Positions 16,942-25,862 of a stretch of DNA of 64,000 bases are shown here, one piece after another. How positions within the stretch are numbered: the stretch's first letter is position 1; every line of letters starts with the position of its first letter. Source of the DNA: Chryseobacterium aahli (lineage in GTDB: Bacteria; Bacteroidota; Bacteroidia; Flavobacteriales; Weeksellaceae); NCBI RefSeq assembly GCF_022699665.1, contig NZ_JALDNB010000001.1:62001-126000 (forward strand). The letters run 5' to 3'. A model generated the notes under the pieces. The model was not told where the DNA came from and ran no database searches. It saw only the letters and a program-made list of their open reading frames with translations. The position numbers were made by a program, and so were the translations under genes.

Positions 16942-17963
16942 GCTTCTGGAATTATAGGTAATGTTACGGAAAATTGATTATCGATATTTTTAATTTTTAT
17001 CTGACTTTCAATTAGTAAAAAATACTGTTCGGTGAGGTTTTTTAAAGCTTTTCCTGATGGGAATTTTGTATTTATCTTTTGAACAATATTATTTGAAACG
17101 GTAAGATTTTCATCAATTCTGATGGTGATAAAAATGGGTTTTGTTTCTGTCCCGAGATTATGTTGTATTGCATTTTCTAATAATAACTGAAGACTTAGCG
17201 GAACAATAAAACCTTGATATTGATGGCTCTCTATCTTTAATTGATAAGATTTTCCGTATTTATGCTGAATCAGTTTGAAATATTTTTTAACAAAAGCCAA
17301 TTCTTTATCAATTTCTACCAATTTTCTATCCGAAACCTGCAAAACATAGCGGTAAATATCTGCAAACTCATTGAGGAAATCTGATGCCTTGGCTTTATCT
17401 TCTTCAATAAGCTGATCGAGAATATTCAGATTATTAAATAGAAAATGCGGGTTGAGTTGATTTTTAAGCTGATTGATTTTGGTCTCGGAAAGCATTTCAT
17501 TAAAATTTGCAATCTGTTGCTGGTTTTTCTGATTTTTTCGGTAGTAATAAAAAGCAAGAAAAAAACTTCCGTAAATAAAAGCATTCAAAAAATCTGAAAT
17601 AGCATTATTAAGAAATGTTTGCGAATTAAAGTTCCTTTCAAAAGTATCAAAAATAAAAGCTATAATAAGTTTAAAAATATTAAGTACAAACAAATATAAA
17701 AGAAGGGAAGTTCCAAAGATTTTAAAAATTTCTTTAAAATTGAAATTGTCCGATTTTTGCCAATAGATCATCAGAAAACGCATAATCAGAAAGAGAATAC
17801 CGGCATTTACAAAATACAACACAGGAGCTTCCGGTGTGAAAGTGTACCAGTTGATCTCTCTTTCTGTCTGAAAACGGATTTCTATGGTTTGCACATAAGA
17901 AAAAAGAAAAATAAAGAGTAAAAAATATTTGTTTTGCTGTATTTCGTTTAAAATTTTCTTCAT
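16938..17963 (-). CDS. LytS/YehU-type sensor histidine kinase
   Basis: Four hydrophobic segments fill the first 150 residues (FLLFIFLFSYV; VLYFVNAGILFLIMRFLMIY; LLLYLFVLNIFKLIIAFIF; YGSFFLAFYYY). A short coiled coil leads to the His_kinase domain with its phospho-acceptor block NQLNPHFLFNNLN (His near 174). The ATP-binding part contains LLLENAIQHN. There is no recognisable extracellular sensor, so the signal is probably sensed in the membrane. It overlaps the response regulator by 4 bp. Confidence 0.92.
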   Translation of the reverse strand: MKKILNEIQQNKYFLLFIFLFSYVQTIEIRFQTEREINWYTFTPEAPVLYFVNAGILFLIMRFLMIYWQKSDNFNFKEIFKIFGTSLLLYLFVLNIFKLIIAFIFDTFERNFNSQTFLNNAISDFLNAFIYGSFFLAFYYYRKNQKNQQQIANFNEMLSETKINQLKNQLNPHFLFNNLNILDQLIEEDKAKASDFLNEFADIYRYVLQVSDRKLVEIDKELAFVKKYFKLIQHKYGKSYQLKIESHQYQGFIVPLSLQLLLENAIQHNLGTETKPIFITIRIDENLTVSNNIVQKINTKFPSGKALKNLTEQYFLLIESQIKIKNIDNQFSVTLPIIPEA

Positions 17964-18040
17964 GATTGTGTGACAACAAAATAGTTCTATAAAAATACAG
18001 AACTATTAATAAAGTTTATAATTGAATATGTGTTTAAGAT

Positions 18041-18721
18041 TTATTTTGATGAGTTTTCGGGAAATGAAGCGGTAATATTTCCTTTATCATCATAAAAATC
18101 GAGCTTTGCTTTGTTTTCTTTGTCTACATAAAACATTGCTTTAGGCAATCCTTTTGCATCAAAAAGAAACAAACCATCTCTTTGTCCGCGAGATTTTCCG
18201 AGCATAATTCGTGGTGTTCCTTGTCCAAAATTTTTAGTTCTCTGAGATTCATTTTTAGGACGATCGTTGAATGTGAGACTGCTTCCCACAAACCTTTCAT
18301 TGCCCTTTTGATAATCTTCCGATAGCAACTGCATGATTTGGTCGCCATCGTATTGATCATGTGTGAATGAAAGTCCTGAAGAATGACCATCTGCATTTTT
18401 TTTACCGTCATAGATGAAACCGCCACATTCCAAACCTTCTTCATTAAAGAATAGCATTCCGGAACGTTTTTTACGCTTCTCGTTGGTATAAACACCGTTG
18501 ATTTTGGTTTTTCCGTTTGGAAAGCGATCTACATTGGTAATTACCATTTTAACGGTGCCATCTTTTTCTACTATATTAATTCTTTCCACATCGATTTCTG
18601 AAAACTTTTGATTTCCATTGCTTTTGAAAGCTGAATTGACTAAAAAGAAGATTGCAATTGCCATGGAAAAGGCGAAAGCTCTTAAAAATATAAGCTCTTT
18701 GTTGATACGTTTTTCTGTCAT
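18041..18721 (-). CDS. single-pass membrane protein of unknown function (226 aa)
   Basis: One transmembrane segment (FLRAFAFSMAIAIFFLVNSAF, residues 12-32) anchors a soluble domain of about 190 residues. That domain consists of short strands with Gly- and Asp-rich turns, several reading like VDRFPNGKTKINGVYT or DFYDDKGNITASF. It resembles a beta-repeat fold of the kind that displays a strand, a turn and a strand. I do not recognise a named family. It is the gene upstream of the LytS kinase on the same strand with a gap of 77 bp, so it may be part of that operon. Confidence 0.75.
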   Translation of the reverse strand: MTEKRINKELIFLRAFAFSMAIAIFFLVNSAFKSNGNQKFSEIDVERINIVEKDGTVKMVITNVDRFPNGKTKINGVYTNEKRKKRSGMLFFNEEGLECGGFIYDGKKNADGHSSGLSFTHDQYDGDQIMQLLSEDYQKGNERFVGSSLTFNDRPKNESQRTKNFGQGTPRIMLGKSRGQRDGLFLFDAKGLPKAMFYVDKENKAKLDFYDDKGNITASFPENSSK

Positions 18722-18844
18722 AATTATTGATTTTATGACGCAAAAGTATCATGAGTACAAATTGGAATCAAGAACTCTTTTTTGAACTAAGGAAATATGG
18801 TTATGATTTAAGGATATTATAAGATGAGTGAATTTTTAGTTTGA

Positions 18845-20035
18845 TTAAATAAAATCATACACCCCATTTTTCCAGCCTAAAACTTTCGAAGAGTCTGCAT
18901 TCAACCAATTTTTAAGAACCGTTGCATAGACTTTTCTGAAATCTTCAGTGTAAATTAAATCTCCTTCTTTCAGATTTTGTAAATCTGGCAAGGCGTTTAG
19001 AATTCCTTTCTTTTTTAAACCGCCGCTGATAAAAAACATTTGGTTGGCTGTTCCGTGGTCGGTTCCTTTGCTTGCATTTTGTGAAACACGACGACCAAAT
19101 TCTGAAAAAGTCATGAGTAAAATATTATTAAACAATCCGTTGGCTTTCATATCAGCAACGAAAGATTTTACTGCCTCGTTGATTTCTCCAAACAATTTTT
19201 GCTGTCTTTCATTCTGATTGACGTGCGTATCAAAACTTCCTATTGAAAGGTAATAAACCTGCGTATTAATGTCTGATTTAATTAATGAAGCGACGGTTTT
19301 AAAGTCTTTACCTAGTTTAGAATTCGGATATTCCTGAGTGTTTTTTTTTGCTTTACTTTTTTCGAAAATATAGTCGGCATTGTTGATGGTTGAACCTAAA
19401 GTTTTATATAAGTAAGATACCGTTTCGTCATCGTGGTGGTGATCGTTTTCATACAATGATTTGAAATATTTCTCCTGACTTGTCTGATACAGTTTTTTTG
19501 GATCTTTAAAGGCAAATGCTTTATTGTTTTCACCTTTTAAAGCCAAACTCAGCATATCATCAACTTCCAATGCCTGAGTAGGATGTTCGCATTTGTAGCA
19601 TTCTTCATCCAAAAATCTTCCGAGCCATCCTGTTTCCAGAAACTCATCGCTTTTACTGGCAGAATGCCAAATATCCATGCTTCTGAAATGTGATTTATCA
19701 GGGTTTGGGTAGCCTACATTATTCATCAGGGAAAGTTCGCCGCTGTCAAATAATTCTTTAAAATAAGACAAAGCCAGATTGATTCCTGTTTCATCATTTA
19801 AAGCTAAAGAATCATTGATGGCAATATTTTTTCTTTCTTTAAAATAAATATCATTTTTTGTTGGGATAATCGTATTTAAACCATCATTTCCACCTGTGAA
19901 CTGCAGGACGATCAGTATTTTCTGATTCGGATTTAAGGCATTGTCTAAAGTCATCGACTGTAGAAAATTCGGAATAAACAATGAAGCTGTTGCCAATGAA
20001 CTTATCTTTAAAAAGTCTCTTCTTTTGATGATCAT
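18845..20035 (-). CDS. DUF1501 protein, Tat-exported
   Basis: The N-terminus MIIKRRDFLKISSLATASL is a twin-arginine (Tat) signal peptide. The protein then follows the DUF1501 pattern (alkaline-phosphatase-like fold): VLQFTGGNDGLNTIIP, the block HFRSMDIWHSAS, a strand YLSIGSFDTHVNQ, and FSEFGRRVSQNASKGTDHGTANQ. These Asp and His residues resemble metal ligands of sulfatase/phosphatase relatives. Its partner is the DUF1800 gene immediately upstream. The pair occurs together in many Bacteroidota and Planctomycetota. Substrate unknown. Confidence 0.92.
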   Translation of the reverse strand: MIIKRRDFLKISSLATASLFIPNFLQSMTLDNALNPNQKILIVLQFTGGNDGLNTIIPTKNDIYFKERKNIAINDSLALNDETGINLALSYFKELFDSGELSLMNNVGYPNPDKSHFRSMDIWHSASKSDEFLETGWLGRFLDEECYKCEHPTQALEVDDMLSLALKGENNKAFAFKDPKKLYQTSQEKYFKSLYENDHHHDDETVSYLYKTLGSTINNADYIFEKSKAKKNTQEYPNSKLGKDFKTVASLIKSDINTQVYYLSIGSFDTHVNQNERQQKLFGEINEAVKSFVADMKANGLFNNILLMTFSEFGRRVSQNASKGTDHGTANQMFFISGGLKKKGILNALPDLQNLKEGDLIYTEDFRKVYATVLKNWLNADSSKVLGWKNGVYDFI

Positions 20036-20079
20036 AATTTCTTTGCTTAGATTTAATAAAAACTAATTTCTCTAACTTC

Positions 20080-21453
20080 TCACATCAACTGATATTCAGG
20101 GGTTGACATCAGATTGATGACATTCATTTTGATGCTCTGATCTGAAAATTGTTTAACAGTATTCATATCCAGAGATTCTGAGTTGACGATCAGATAGTCT
20201 TCTGCTTTTTTCTGATTTAAAGCTTTGTCAACCTTGCTCCAATCGATTGTTATATTCGGATTTTTAAAACTTTTATTTAGAGCTTCTCTTGATTTCATGC
20301 CCATATCCATGTCATCGTCTTCTTTTGCAGAATATTCCATCGACCTCAATCCCGACCATATTTGCGGAATCTGAAGTCGCAGCATCAAAGTCGAGCTGTC
20401 AATCCAGGATTTTCCGTTTGGCCAGCCTGCAACATTGGGTGGATAGAGCAGCATTTGTCCCAAAAGCTTTTGATAAACAATAATGTTTTCAGGATTTTGA
20501 ATTTCCATTGGCAGCATTCTCATCGTTCCTGCAAGAAGTTCTGTTGGCGATTTTATTCGGTTACCGATATTTTTTTTATCGTAAAACCATGAACTTGAAA
20601 AGATCTCGGTCATTAGTTTTTTGATGTCATATCCTGATTCATAAAAATTTTCGCTGAGGTTTTTAATGATTTTTAAATCAGGTTTTTCATTTACGAAAAA
20701 GGTGTAAATCTTTGTTGTGATGAATTCGGCGGTTGCTTTTTGTTCCAAAATAATATTTAAAACATCATCTCCTGTGAAATTACCTGTTTTTCCAAGAAAG
20801 GTTTTTGTGCCCGTGTCGTGAAGTTTCTTTCTTTCGTTAAAATTACCTTCTTTATCATAACCCCATCCTGTAAAAGCCCTTGCCGCTTCACGAATATCTG
20901 TTTCAGTATAATTTCCTCTTCCCATTGTGAAAAGTTCCATGACCTCGCGGGCGAAATTTTCGTTGGGATGATCTTTCTTATTCTGTTGATTATTCAAAAA
21001 GCTTAGCATTGATGGAGAACGGCTGACTTCAAATAATAAATCTTTAAAATTACCTAAGGACTTCTCCCGAATTACATTCAAGAGCTGTTGATTGAATTTT
21101 GGATTGTTAATTCTCGTTGCAAAATGTCCGTGCCAGAAAAAAGCCATTTTTTCTCTCAGCTGTTCATTGCTAGTAGTCATTTTTTTCAAAAAATTTAAAT
21201 TAAGCTCATTATTCTGCTTTTGATTGATTTTCTGAATTTCCCTTTTCTGCTGAGCAGTGGCTTTAGGATCATTATATTCAATGGGTTCTATGTCGGGAGT
21301 TTCATAGACAATGGGAGAGAAGATCTTTTCATTGAAAATTTCCTTCAGAATCGTTTTGATATTTTTATTTTTCAGGTCATCTATCTCGTTTATTCCGGGT
21401 CCGAAACCAGCGCGCCATAGAAGATGTTTGTTATTAATAAATGAAGCAACCAT
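20080..21453 (-). CDS. DUF1800 protein
   Basis: The ATG at 21453 (MVASFINNKHLLWRAGFGPG) gives the family's normal start; the longer frame adds 19 AT-rich residues. Conserved DUF1800 blocks are visible: HLLWRAGFG, MAFFWHGHFAT, NFAREVMELFTMGRGNYTE, AARAFTGWG, and PPNVAGWPNGKSWIDSSTL. No signal peptide is seen, although the partner DUF1501 protein has a Tat signal and family members are often exported. It lies 44 bp upstream of DUF1501 and is surely co-transcribed with it. Biochemical role unknown. Confidence 0.92.
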   Translation of the reverse strand: MVASFINNKHLLWRAGFGPGINEIDDLKNKNIKTILKEIFNEKIFSPIVYETPDIEPIEYNDPKATAQQKREIQKINQKQNNELNLNFLKKMTTSNEQLREKMAFFWHGHFATRINNPKFNQQLLNVIREKSLGNFKDLLFEVSRSPSMLSFLNNQQNKKDHPNENFAREVMELFTMGRGNYTETDIREAARAFTGWGYDKEGNFNERKKLHDTGTKTFLGKTGNFTGDDVLNIILEQKATAEFITTKIYTFFVNEKPDLKIIKNLSENFYESGYDIKKLMTEIFSSSWFYDKKNIGNRIKSPTELLAGTMRMLPMEIQNPENIIVYQKLLGQMLLYPPNVAGWPNGKSWIDSSTLMLRLQIPQIWSGLRSMEYSAKEDDDMDMGMKSREALNKSFKNPNITIDWSKVDKALNQKKAEDYLIVNSESLDMNTVKQFSDQSIKMNVINLMSTPEYQLM

Positions 21454-21692
21454 AATCCTGATTTTATTTTTTGATGAATAAAAGATGCGGAGGTTAAAGT
21501 GTATAAACAATTATTAATGATCATTTATTGCTTGCCTTCATGTAAAGTTAAACAACTATTTAATTAAAATAAAATTTAATCAATTGATTTTCATTATTTT
21601 GTGAAATTTTTAAGATTTACTTTTAAGATGTGTGAATTGTTTTGGCATGATTTTTCCTTGTCTCATTTCAGTAAAATTTAAAAATCAGTGTT

Positions 21693-22256
21693 ATGAAAAT
21701 GATTAAGAAAACAATATTAGGAGCAGGGATTTTAACAGCAGGTTTGTTAAGTGCACAGAGTGCAAGTATGAATAATATGATTAAAGTGGGAGCAACGGCA
21801 GGTATTGCGGTTCCTTCAGACAACCTTTCTGCAGCGGTAGGTGTAGATGTAGCATATCAAAATCTAATTACTCCGGGATTTGGGTTAGGTATTGCAACAG
21901 GGTATACTCATTATTTTGCAAAAAATAACAACGGATATGACAACAATGATGTAGGTGTAGTTCCGGTAGCGGCGCTATTCAGAATTTACCCTAAGCAGAC
22001 TGGTTTCTATTTCGGAGCTGACCTTGGTTATGGGTTTTTAGTAGGTGACGACAAAGTTGCTTCAAACTCTACAGCAGACCGACCAGACGGAGGTTTTTAT
22101 CTAAAACCAGAGATCGGATATCACAACAGAGACTGGAATTTCTTCCTTCAATATCAGAAAGTATTTTCGGGAAGTAACGGTGATATCGCTAATCAAGACT
22201 ATAATGTGGGAAGCATCGGAGCCGGATTTTCTTACAACATTCCTTTAGGAAAATAA
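21693..22256 (+). CDS. outer-membrane beta-barrel protein
   Basis: A signal peptide (MKMIKKTILGAGILTAGLLSAQS) precedes about 165 residues of alternating polar and hydrophobic strands with Gly-rich turns. Examples are VGATAGIAVPS, FGLGIATGYTHYF, and FYFGADLGYGFLVG. The last strand ends GSIGAGFSYNIPLGK. This is the pattern of a small 8-stranded OmpA/OmpX-like barrel. The start codon follows a short AT-rich leader, and a terminator follows. It stands alone. Confidence 0.85.
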   Translation: MKMIKKTILGAGILTAGLLSAQSASMNNMIKVGATAGIAVPSDNLSAAVGVDVAYQNLITPGFGLGIATGYTHYFAKNNNGYDNNDVGVVPVAALFRIYPKQTGFYFGADLGYGFLVGDDKVASNSTADRPDGGFYLKPEIGYHNRDWNFFLQYQKVFSGSNGDIANQDYNVGSIGAGFSYNIPLGK

Positions 22257-22283
22257 TTAAAACCTATATAATCAATTATTAAC

Positions 22284-22318
22284 CAAGCCTTTTCGATTTT
22301 TTGAAAAGGTTTTGTTTT
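22284..22318 (+). terminator. terminator of the barrel gene
   Basis: CCTTTTC and GAAAAGG arms around GATTTTTT are followed by TTTTGTTTT. Confidence 0.7.
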
Positions 22319-22346
22319 ACCTAGCACAGATTACCAAAACAATTAT

Positions 22347-22354
22347 TATATTTG
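22347..22354 (+). promoter_or_regulatory. glk -7 box
   Basis: TATATTTG is a perfect -7 element. Its TTG coincides with a possible in-frame start codon, but a start there would lie inside the promoter. The real start is therefore ATG 22370, which leaves a leader of about 10 nt. Confidence 0.7.
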
Positions 22355-22369
22355 ATAAAATTAGCGATT

Positions 22370-23425
22370 ATGAACTTAAATCCAAAATTTCCACTTTTTT
22401 TACCGGGAGTAAAAAACAGCAGTAATGATAATGTTTCGATCATTGGTGTAAACCTACGTGAAGATGTTACTACGATCGCTTATTATGTCTCTAGTAATGG
22501 TGGAATTGAAACTAAAACTCAAAAAAATTATCCCACAAAAGAATATACTGCATTTTCTGAAATTCTTACCCAGTTTATTCAGGAAGAGCAGTTAGAGAAC
22601 GTAAAACGTTTGGGAATCTCAGTTCCGGGACCTGTTTTGAACGGAAAAAGTAATCCTGCAAGATTAGGCTGGAGCTTTGATGTTGAAGAATATAAAAATG
22701 CATTCGGTTTTGAAGAAGTTACTATGCTGAATGATCAGGAAGCTTCGGCTTACGGTATTGCACTTTTACAAGACAGTGATCTTGATGCAATCTACAGCAG
22801 CGGTCATCTGGAAAAAGGAAATGTTGCCATCTTAGCGCCAGGAAACGGATTGGGTGAGGCAGGATATTTCTTTGACGGAAAATACCTAAGACCTTTCGCT
22901 ACAGAAGGCGGTCACTCAGAATTTTCTCCAAGAACAAATGTTGAGGTAGAATTTTATCAGTTCCTAAATAATATTTACGGAATTGTAAGTTGGGAAAACG
23001 TATTGTCTAAAACAGGTTTATTTAATATCTACAGATTCTTAAGAGACGTAAAAAGACATCCGGAACCGGAATGGCTTTCTGAAAAACTGACGAACGCCAA
23101 CGGAAATTTTACAGAAGAAATTTTCAAAGCAGCAGTTGAGGAAGATGTACTGATTTGTAAAATCGCATTAGATACCTTCTTAGAATTTCTGGCTAGAGAA
23201 GCCAATAACTTAACTTTGAAGTTAAAGGCAACAGGAGGTTTATTGATTGCCGGAGATATTCCGCAAATTATCAGACAATATATTGATAAAGATAAATTTT
23301 ACGAGAAATTTAAAATAAGTGATAAAATGGAAGATATGTTGAAGAACATTCCGATTTATCTGATCAATCCAGACAGCACGAGCATTGATGGTGCTGCGCT
23401 TTACGCCGCTTACTATAAAGAATAA
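22370..23425 (+). CDS. glk: glucokinase (Glk family)
   Basis: Glucokinase phosphorylates glucose with ATP at the start of glycolysis. The 351-residue protein has the Glk-family blocks: an N-terminal phosphate strand IIGVNLREDVTTIAYY, GISVPGPV, the catalytic region TMLNDQEASAYG, LAPGNGLGEAGYF and the glucose-binding EGGHSEFSPR. The C-terminal GGLLIAGDIPQII is the second phosphate/adenosine region. ATG 22370 is preferred over an upstream TTG that overlaps the promoter. The gene is monocistronic with its own terminator. The ROK-family alternative is less likely, because no CXCGxxGC zinc motif is present. Confidence 0.88.
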   Translation: MNLNPKFPLFLPGVKNSSNDNVSIIGVNLREDVTTIAYYVSSNGGIETKTQKNYPTKEYTAFSEILTQFIQEEQLENVKRLGISVPGPVLNGKSNPARLGWSFDVEEYKNAFGFEEVTMLNDQEASAYGIALLQDSDLDAIYSSGHLEKGNVAILAPGNGLGEAGYFFDGKYLRPFATEGGHSEFSPRTNVEVEFYQFLNNIYGIVSWENVLSKTGLFNIYRFLRDVKRHPEPEWLSEKLTNANGNFTEEIFKAAVEEDVLICKIALDTFLEFLAREANNLTLKLKATGGLLIAGDIPQIIRQYIDKDKFYEKFKISDKMEDMLKNIPIYLINPDSTSIDGAALYAAYYKE

Positions 23426-23433
23426 AAATACAG

Positions 23434-23458
23434 CTCCGAAGAAATTCGGAGTTTTTTT
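23434..23458 (+). terminator. glk terminator
   Basis: A perfect 7-bp stem CTCCGAA/TTCGGAG with a GAAA tetraloop is followed by seven T. Confidence 0.92.
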
Positions 23459-23493
23459 ATGGATGATTTTAGTCATAGAAATATTTTTTAAAA

Positions 23494-23538
23494 TTGATGT
23501 ACATCAACAAAAACTACCAATTAAGATATTTACATTTG
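23494..23538 (+). promoter_or_regulatory. FNR/CRP-type box and -7 element of the first YceI gene
   Basis: TTGATGTACATCAA (23494-23507) is a perfect 14-bp palindrome with the FNR half-sites TTGAT-N4-ATCAA. The -7 box TACATTTG is at 23531-23538. With a start site some 5 nt further on, the palindrome would be centred near -42, the classical class II activator position. The -33 TTTG is missing, as expected for an activator-dependent promoter. Confidence 0.7.
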
Positions 23539-23568
23539 CACCAATAAATAATTAAACAATTTTTATTC

Positions 23569-24135
23569 ATGAAAAAAATATTTTTATTAGCAGTTTTGGC
23601 TAGTGGTTTGGCTTTCGGGCAATCAAAAAAAGTAGTAACATCTGATGTTCACTGGTGGGGTTATAAAGTTGCGAAAACTGAATCTAGTTCTCATGACGGA
23701 ACGGTAAAAGTAAAATCCGGAAACATGATCATGAAAGGGAATGAGCTTGTGGGAGGTGATTTCGTTTTAGATATGAATTCTATCAACGCTACAGATCTTT
23801 CAGGAGAATACCAAGGAAAACTGAATGGTCACTTGAAAAACGGAGATTTCTTCGAGGTTGAGAAATTCCCTTCAGCAAGTTTCAAAATCACTTCTGTAAA
23901 GAAAAACAGCGATAAAGTTTACAACAAAGTGGTTACAGGAAATCTTACGGTAAAAGGAAAAACAAACCCTGTTTCTTTCCCTGCAAAAGTTTCTTATGCA
24001 AACGGAGTGGTAAGTTTAGAGTCAAATAAATTCTCTTTCGACAGACAAAAATTTGATGTTGCTTACAAATCTTCAATGAAAGATGTTTTTGTGAAAGATG
24101 ATATCGATATGCTTGTAAAAGTGACTGCGAAATAA
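23569..24135 (+). CDS. YceI family periplasmic protein (first copy)
   Basis: A signal peptide (MKKIFLLAVLASGLAFGQS) precedes a YceI domain, a lipocalin-like barrel that binds isoprenoid-type lipids. Typical strands are VHWWGYKVAKTESSSHDGTVKVKSG, GDFVLDMNSINATDL, and HLKNGDFFEVEKFPSASFKIT, with GNLTVKGKTNPVSFPAKV near the end. At 188 residues it is normal length. The promoter carries an FNR-like palindrome. The following gene is a paralogue. Confidence 0.92.
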   Translation: MKKIFLLAVLASGLAFGQSKKVVTSDVHWWGYKVAKTESSSHDGTVKVKSGNMIMKGNELVGGDFVLDMNSINATDLSGEYQGKLNGHLKNGDFFEVEKFPSASFKITSVKKNSDKVYNKVVTGNLTVKGKTNPVSFPAKVSYANGVVSLESNKFSFDRQKFDVAYKSSMKDVFVKDDIDMLVKVTAK

Positions 24136-24156
24136 TTTAATCAAAAAAATATTATT

Positions 24157-24186
24157 AAAAGTGTAGAAGTTCTACACTTTTTTTTA
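24157..24186 (+). terminator. terminator between the two YceI genes
   Basis: AGTGTAGA and TCTACACT arms are followed by a long T-run. The two YceI copies are thus at least partly separate transcripts. Confidence 0.85.
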
Positions 24187-24213
24187 TTTTTGTTGAATTG
24201 TAAATAAAAAAGA

Positions 24214-24825
24214 ATGAAAAGATTATTATTGTTTGTTATGATGTGTGCGAGCATATCATTTGTATTTGCTCAAAAAAAGGGAGATAAAATTTCTAAAGTG
24301 ATCACTTCTGAGATCAAATGGTGGGGACACAAGGTTGTGAAAACCAAAGCATCTTCTCATTACGGAAGTTTGAAACTGAAAAGCGGAAAATTTAATTTTG
24401 ATAAAACGGTTTTTGTTGATGGTGAATTTGTAATCGATATGAGAAGTTTGGTGGTAGCTGATCTTTCTGGTGACGATCAGGTGAAATTATCTAACGAATT
24501 GAAAGGAACCAATTTCTTCGAAGTTAAAAAATTCCCGACGGCAAAATTCCATTTGAAAAAAATTATTCCTTTGGCTAACAGCGAGTACAATTCTACCATC
24601 GTAGGAGATATTACTATCAAAGGAATCAGAAAGACAATTTCGTTCCCTGCAAACGCTCATATTACGCAATTTACGGTAGAGATTGAGTCTTCAGTATTCT
24701 CATTAAACAGAAAAGACTTCAGAATTTTCTATCAGAATTCTTTGAAAGATTATTTCATAAAAGACGAGATGGATATTCAGTTTAAAGTTTCTACTCAAAA
24801 ATTGGATAACGAAAGACCTTTGTAA
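24214..24825 (+). CDS. YceI family periplasmic protein (second copy)
   Basis: A signal peptide (MKRLLLFVMMCASISFVFAQ) precedes a YceI domain that is clearly homologous to the upstream copy. Matching blocks are EIKWWGHKVVKTKASSHYG, GEFVIDMRSLVVADLSGD, and NFFEVKKFPTAKFHLK. The two are diverged but recognisably a tandem duplication. The second copy is slightly longer (203 residues), with a polar tail. It lacks the FNR-like box of the first copy and sits 27 nt after the terminator. Confidence 0.9.
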   Translation: MKRLLLFVMMCASISFVFAQKKGDKISKVITSEIKWWGHKVVKTKASSHYGSLKLKSGKFNFDKTVFVDGEFVIDMRSLVVADLSGDDQVKLSNELKGTNFFEVKKFPTAKFHLKKIIPLANSEYNSTIVGDITIKGIRKTISFPANAHITQFTVEIESSVFSLNRKDFRIFYQNSLKDYFIKDEMDIQFKVSTQKLDNERPL

Positions 24826-24848
24826 GGTTAAAATTTTCATAAATCATT

Positions 24849-24883
24849 ATGCACAGCTTTTATTAAGTTGTGCATTTTTTTTA
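24849..24883 (+). terminator. terminator of the second YceI gene
   Basis: An 11-bp stem (ATGCACAGCTT/AAGTTGTGCAT, one G-U) is followed by eight T. Confidence 0.9.
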
Positions 24884-24914
24884 TTTTAGTAATACGAAAA
24901 CCATATGTATTAAT

Positions 24915-25015
24915 AATTAGTCAAAAATCCTTGAGAACTTTGCTGAGTGGAACGCCTTTGCGAACTTAAAGACAGTTAGTATTTAAAAAATCTTAGCGAG
25001 CTTTGCGTTTAAAAT
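24915..25015. repeat. dispersed intergenic repeat
   Basis: Related short words recur: CTTTGCTGAG, CCTTTGCGAACTTAAA and CTTAGCGAGCTTTGCGTTTAAAA. This style of degenerate AT-rich repeat is common between genes in Chryseobacterium and Flavobacterium. No start codon, promoter or stable fold is evident. Confidence 0.5.
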
Positions 25016-25060
25016 ATTAATCATTAAAAATAAAAATTAGACAAAATTTAAAAATACAAG

Positions 25061-25702
25061 ATGAAAATATATGTAGTAAGTGGTTTGGGAGCAGATTTTA
25101 AAGTTTTAGAAAAACTAAAATTCCCCGAACAACATGAAATCGTCTTCATCGACTGGATGATTCCCGAGCTGGATGAAAGTTTTGCGGATTATGTTGGCAG
25201 AATGGCTGAGAAAATAGATACAACCGAACCGTTCTATTTATTAGGGTATTCATTTGGCGGAATTATGGTACAGGAATTGAATAAATTGAAGCCCGCCGAA
25301 AAAGTAGTCATCATGGGAAGCATTAAATCTGATAAAGAGAAATCCCGATTGATAAAAGCTGGAGAAATCACTCGAATTCCCAAAATAATGCCTATAAGCT
25401 TTTTCAGTGACCGAACTACAACTTTCTATTCTGTGGTAAGAAAAATGTTTGATCCTAAAAATCCACGAATTACACAATATTTTAGAGTACGTGATCCATA
25501 TTATCTAAAATGGTCTGTCGAAAGAATTTCAGAGTGGAAATTTGAAGAAAACCCAAATGTTATTCAGATTCTAGGAGATCGGGATATTGTTTTCCCAATT
25601 AAAAATTCAAAACCCAATTATATTATTAAAGGCGGAACCCATCTTTTTCCCGCAACCAAATATAAAGAAGTTTCAACTTTGTTAAATAAAATTTTTATTT
25701 AA
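25061..25702 (+). CDS. alpha/beta hydrolase
   Basis: The 213-residue protein has an alpha/beta hydrolase fold without signal peptide. The nucleophile elbow is GYSFGG (Ser near 68). The likely catalytic Asp is in QILGDRDIVFP and the His in IKGGTHLFP. The N-terminal strand is KIYVVSGLGADFKVLEKL. A cap region of about 60 residues follows the nucleophile. The substrate cannot be told. It is a cytoplasmic esterase-like enzyme with its own terminator. Confidence 0.88.
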   Translation: MKIYVVSGLGADFKVLEKLKFPEQHEIVFIDWMIPELDESFADYVGRMAEKIDTTEPFYLLGYSFGGIMVQELNKLKPAEKVVIMGSIKSDKEKSRLIKAGEITRIPKIMPISFFSDRTTTFYSVVRKMFDPKNPRITQYFRVRDPYYLKWSVERISEWKFEENPNVIQILGDRDIVFPIKNSKPNYIIKGGTHLFPATKYKEVSTLLNKIFI

Positions 25703-25708
25703 ATTTTA

Positions 25709-25745
25709 AAATTAACCCTAATTTTTATTGGGGTTAATTTATTTT
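25709..25745 (+). terminator. terminator of the hydrolase gene
   Basis: AATTAACCCTAAT and ATTGGGGTTAATT arms are followed by TATTTTT. Confidence 0.82.
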
Positions 25746-25862
25746 TAATGCTTATTTATTAGAATTTATATTTAATTTTGTAGGGGTTGAATTGAAAAAT
25801 AATGAAATAGCTTTTAAAATTTAAATTAAGTTATTTCAAATACCCTCTAAAAATTAGATTCT

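Noticed and set aside
22352..22369. TTG start for glucokinase
   Set aside because: The TTG lies within the -7 box TATATTTG, so it cannot be within the transcript.
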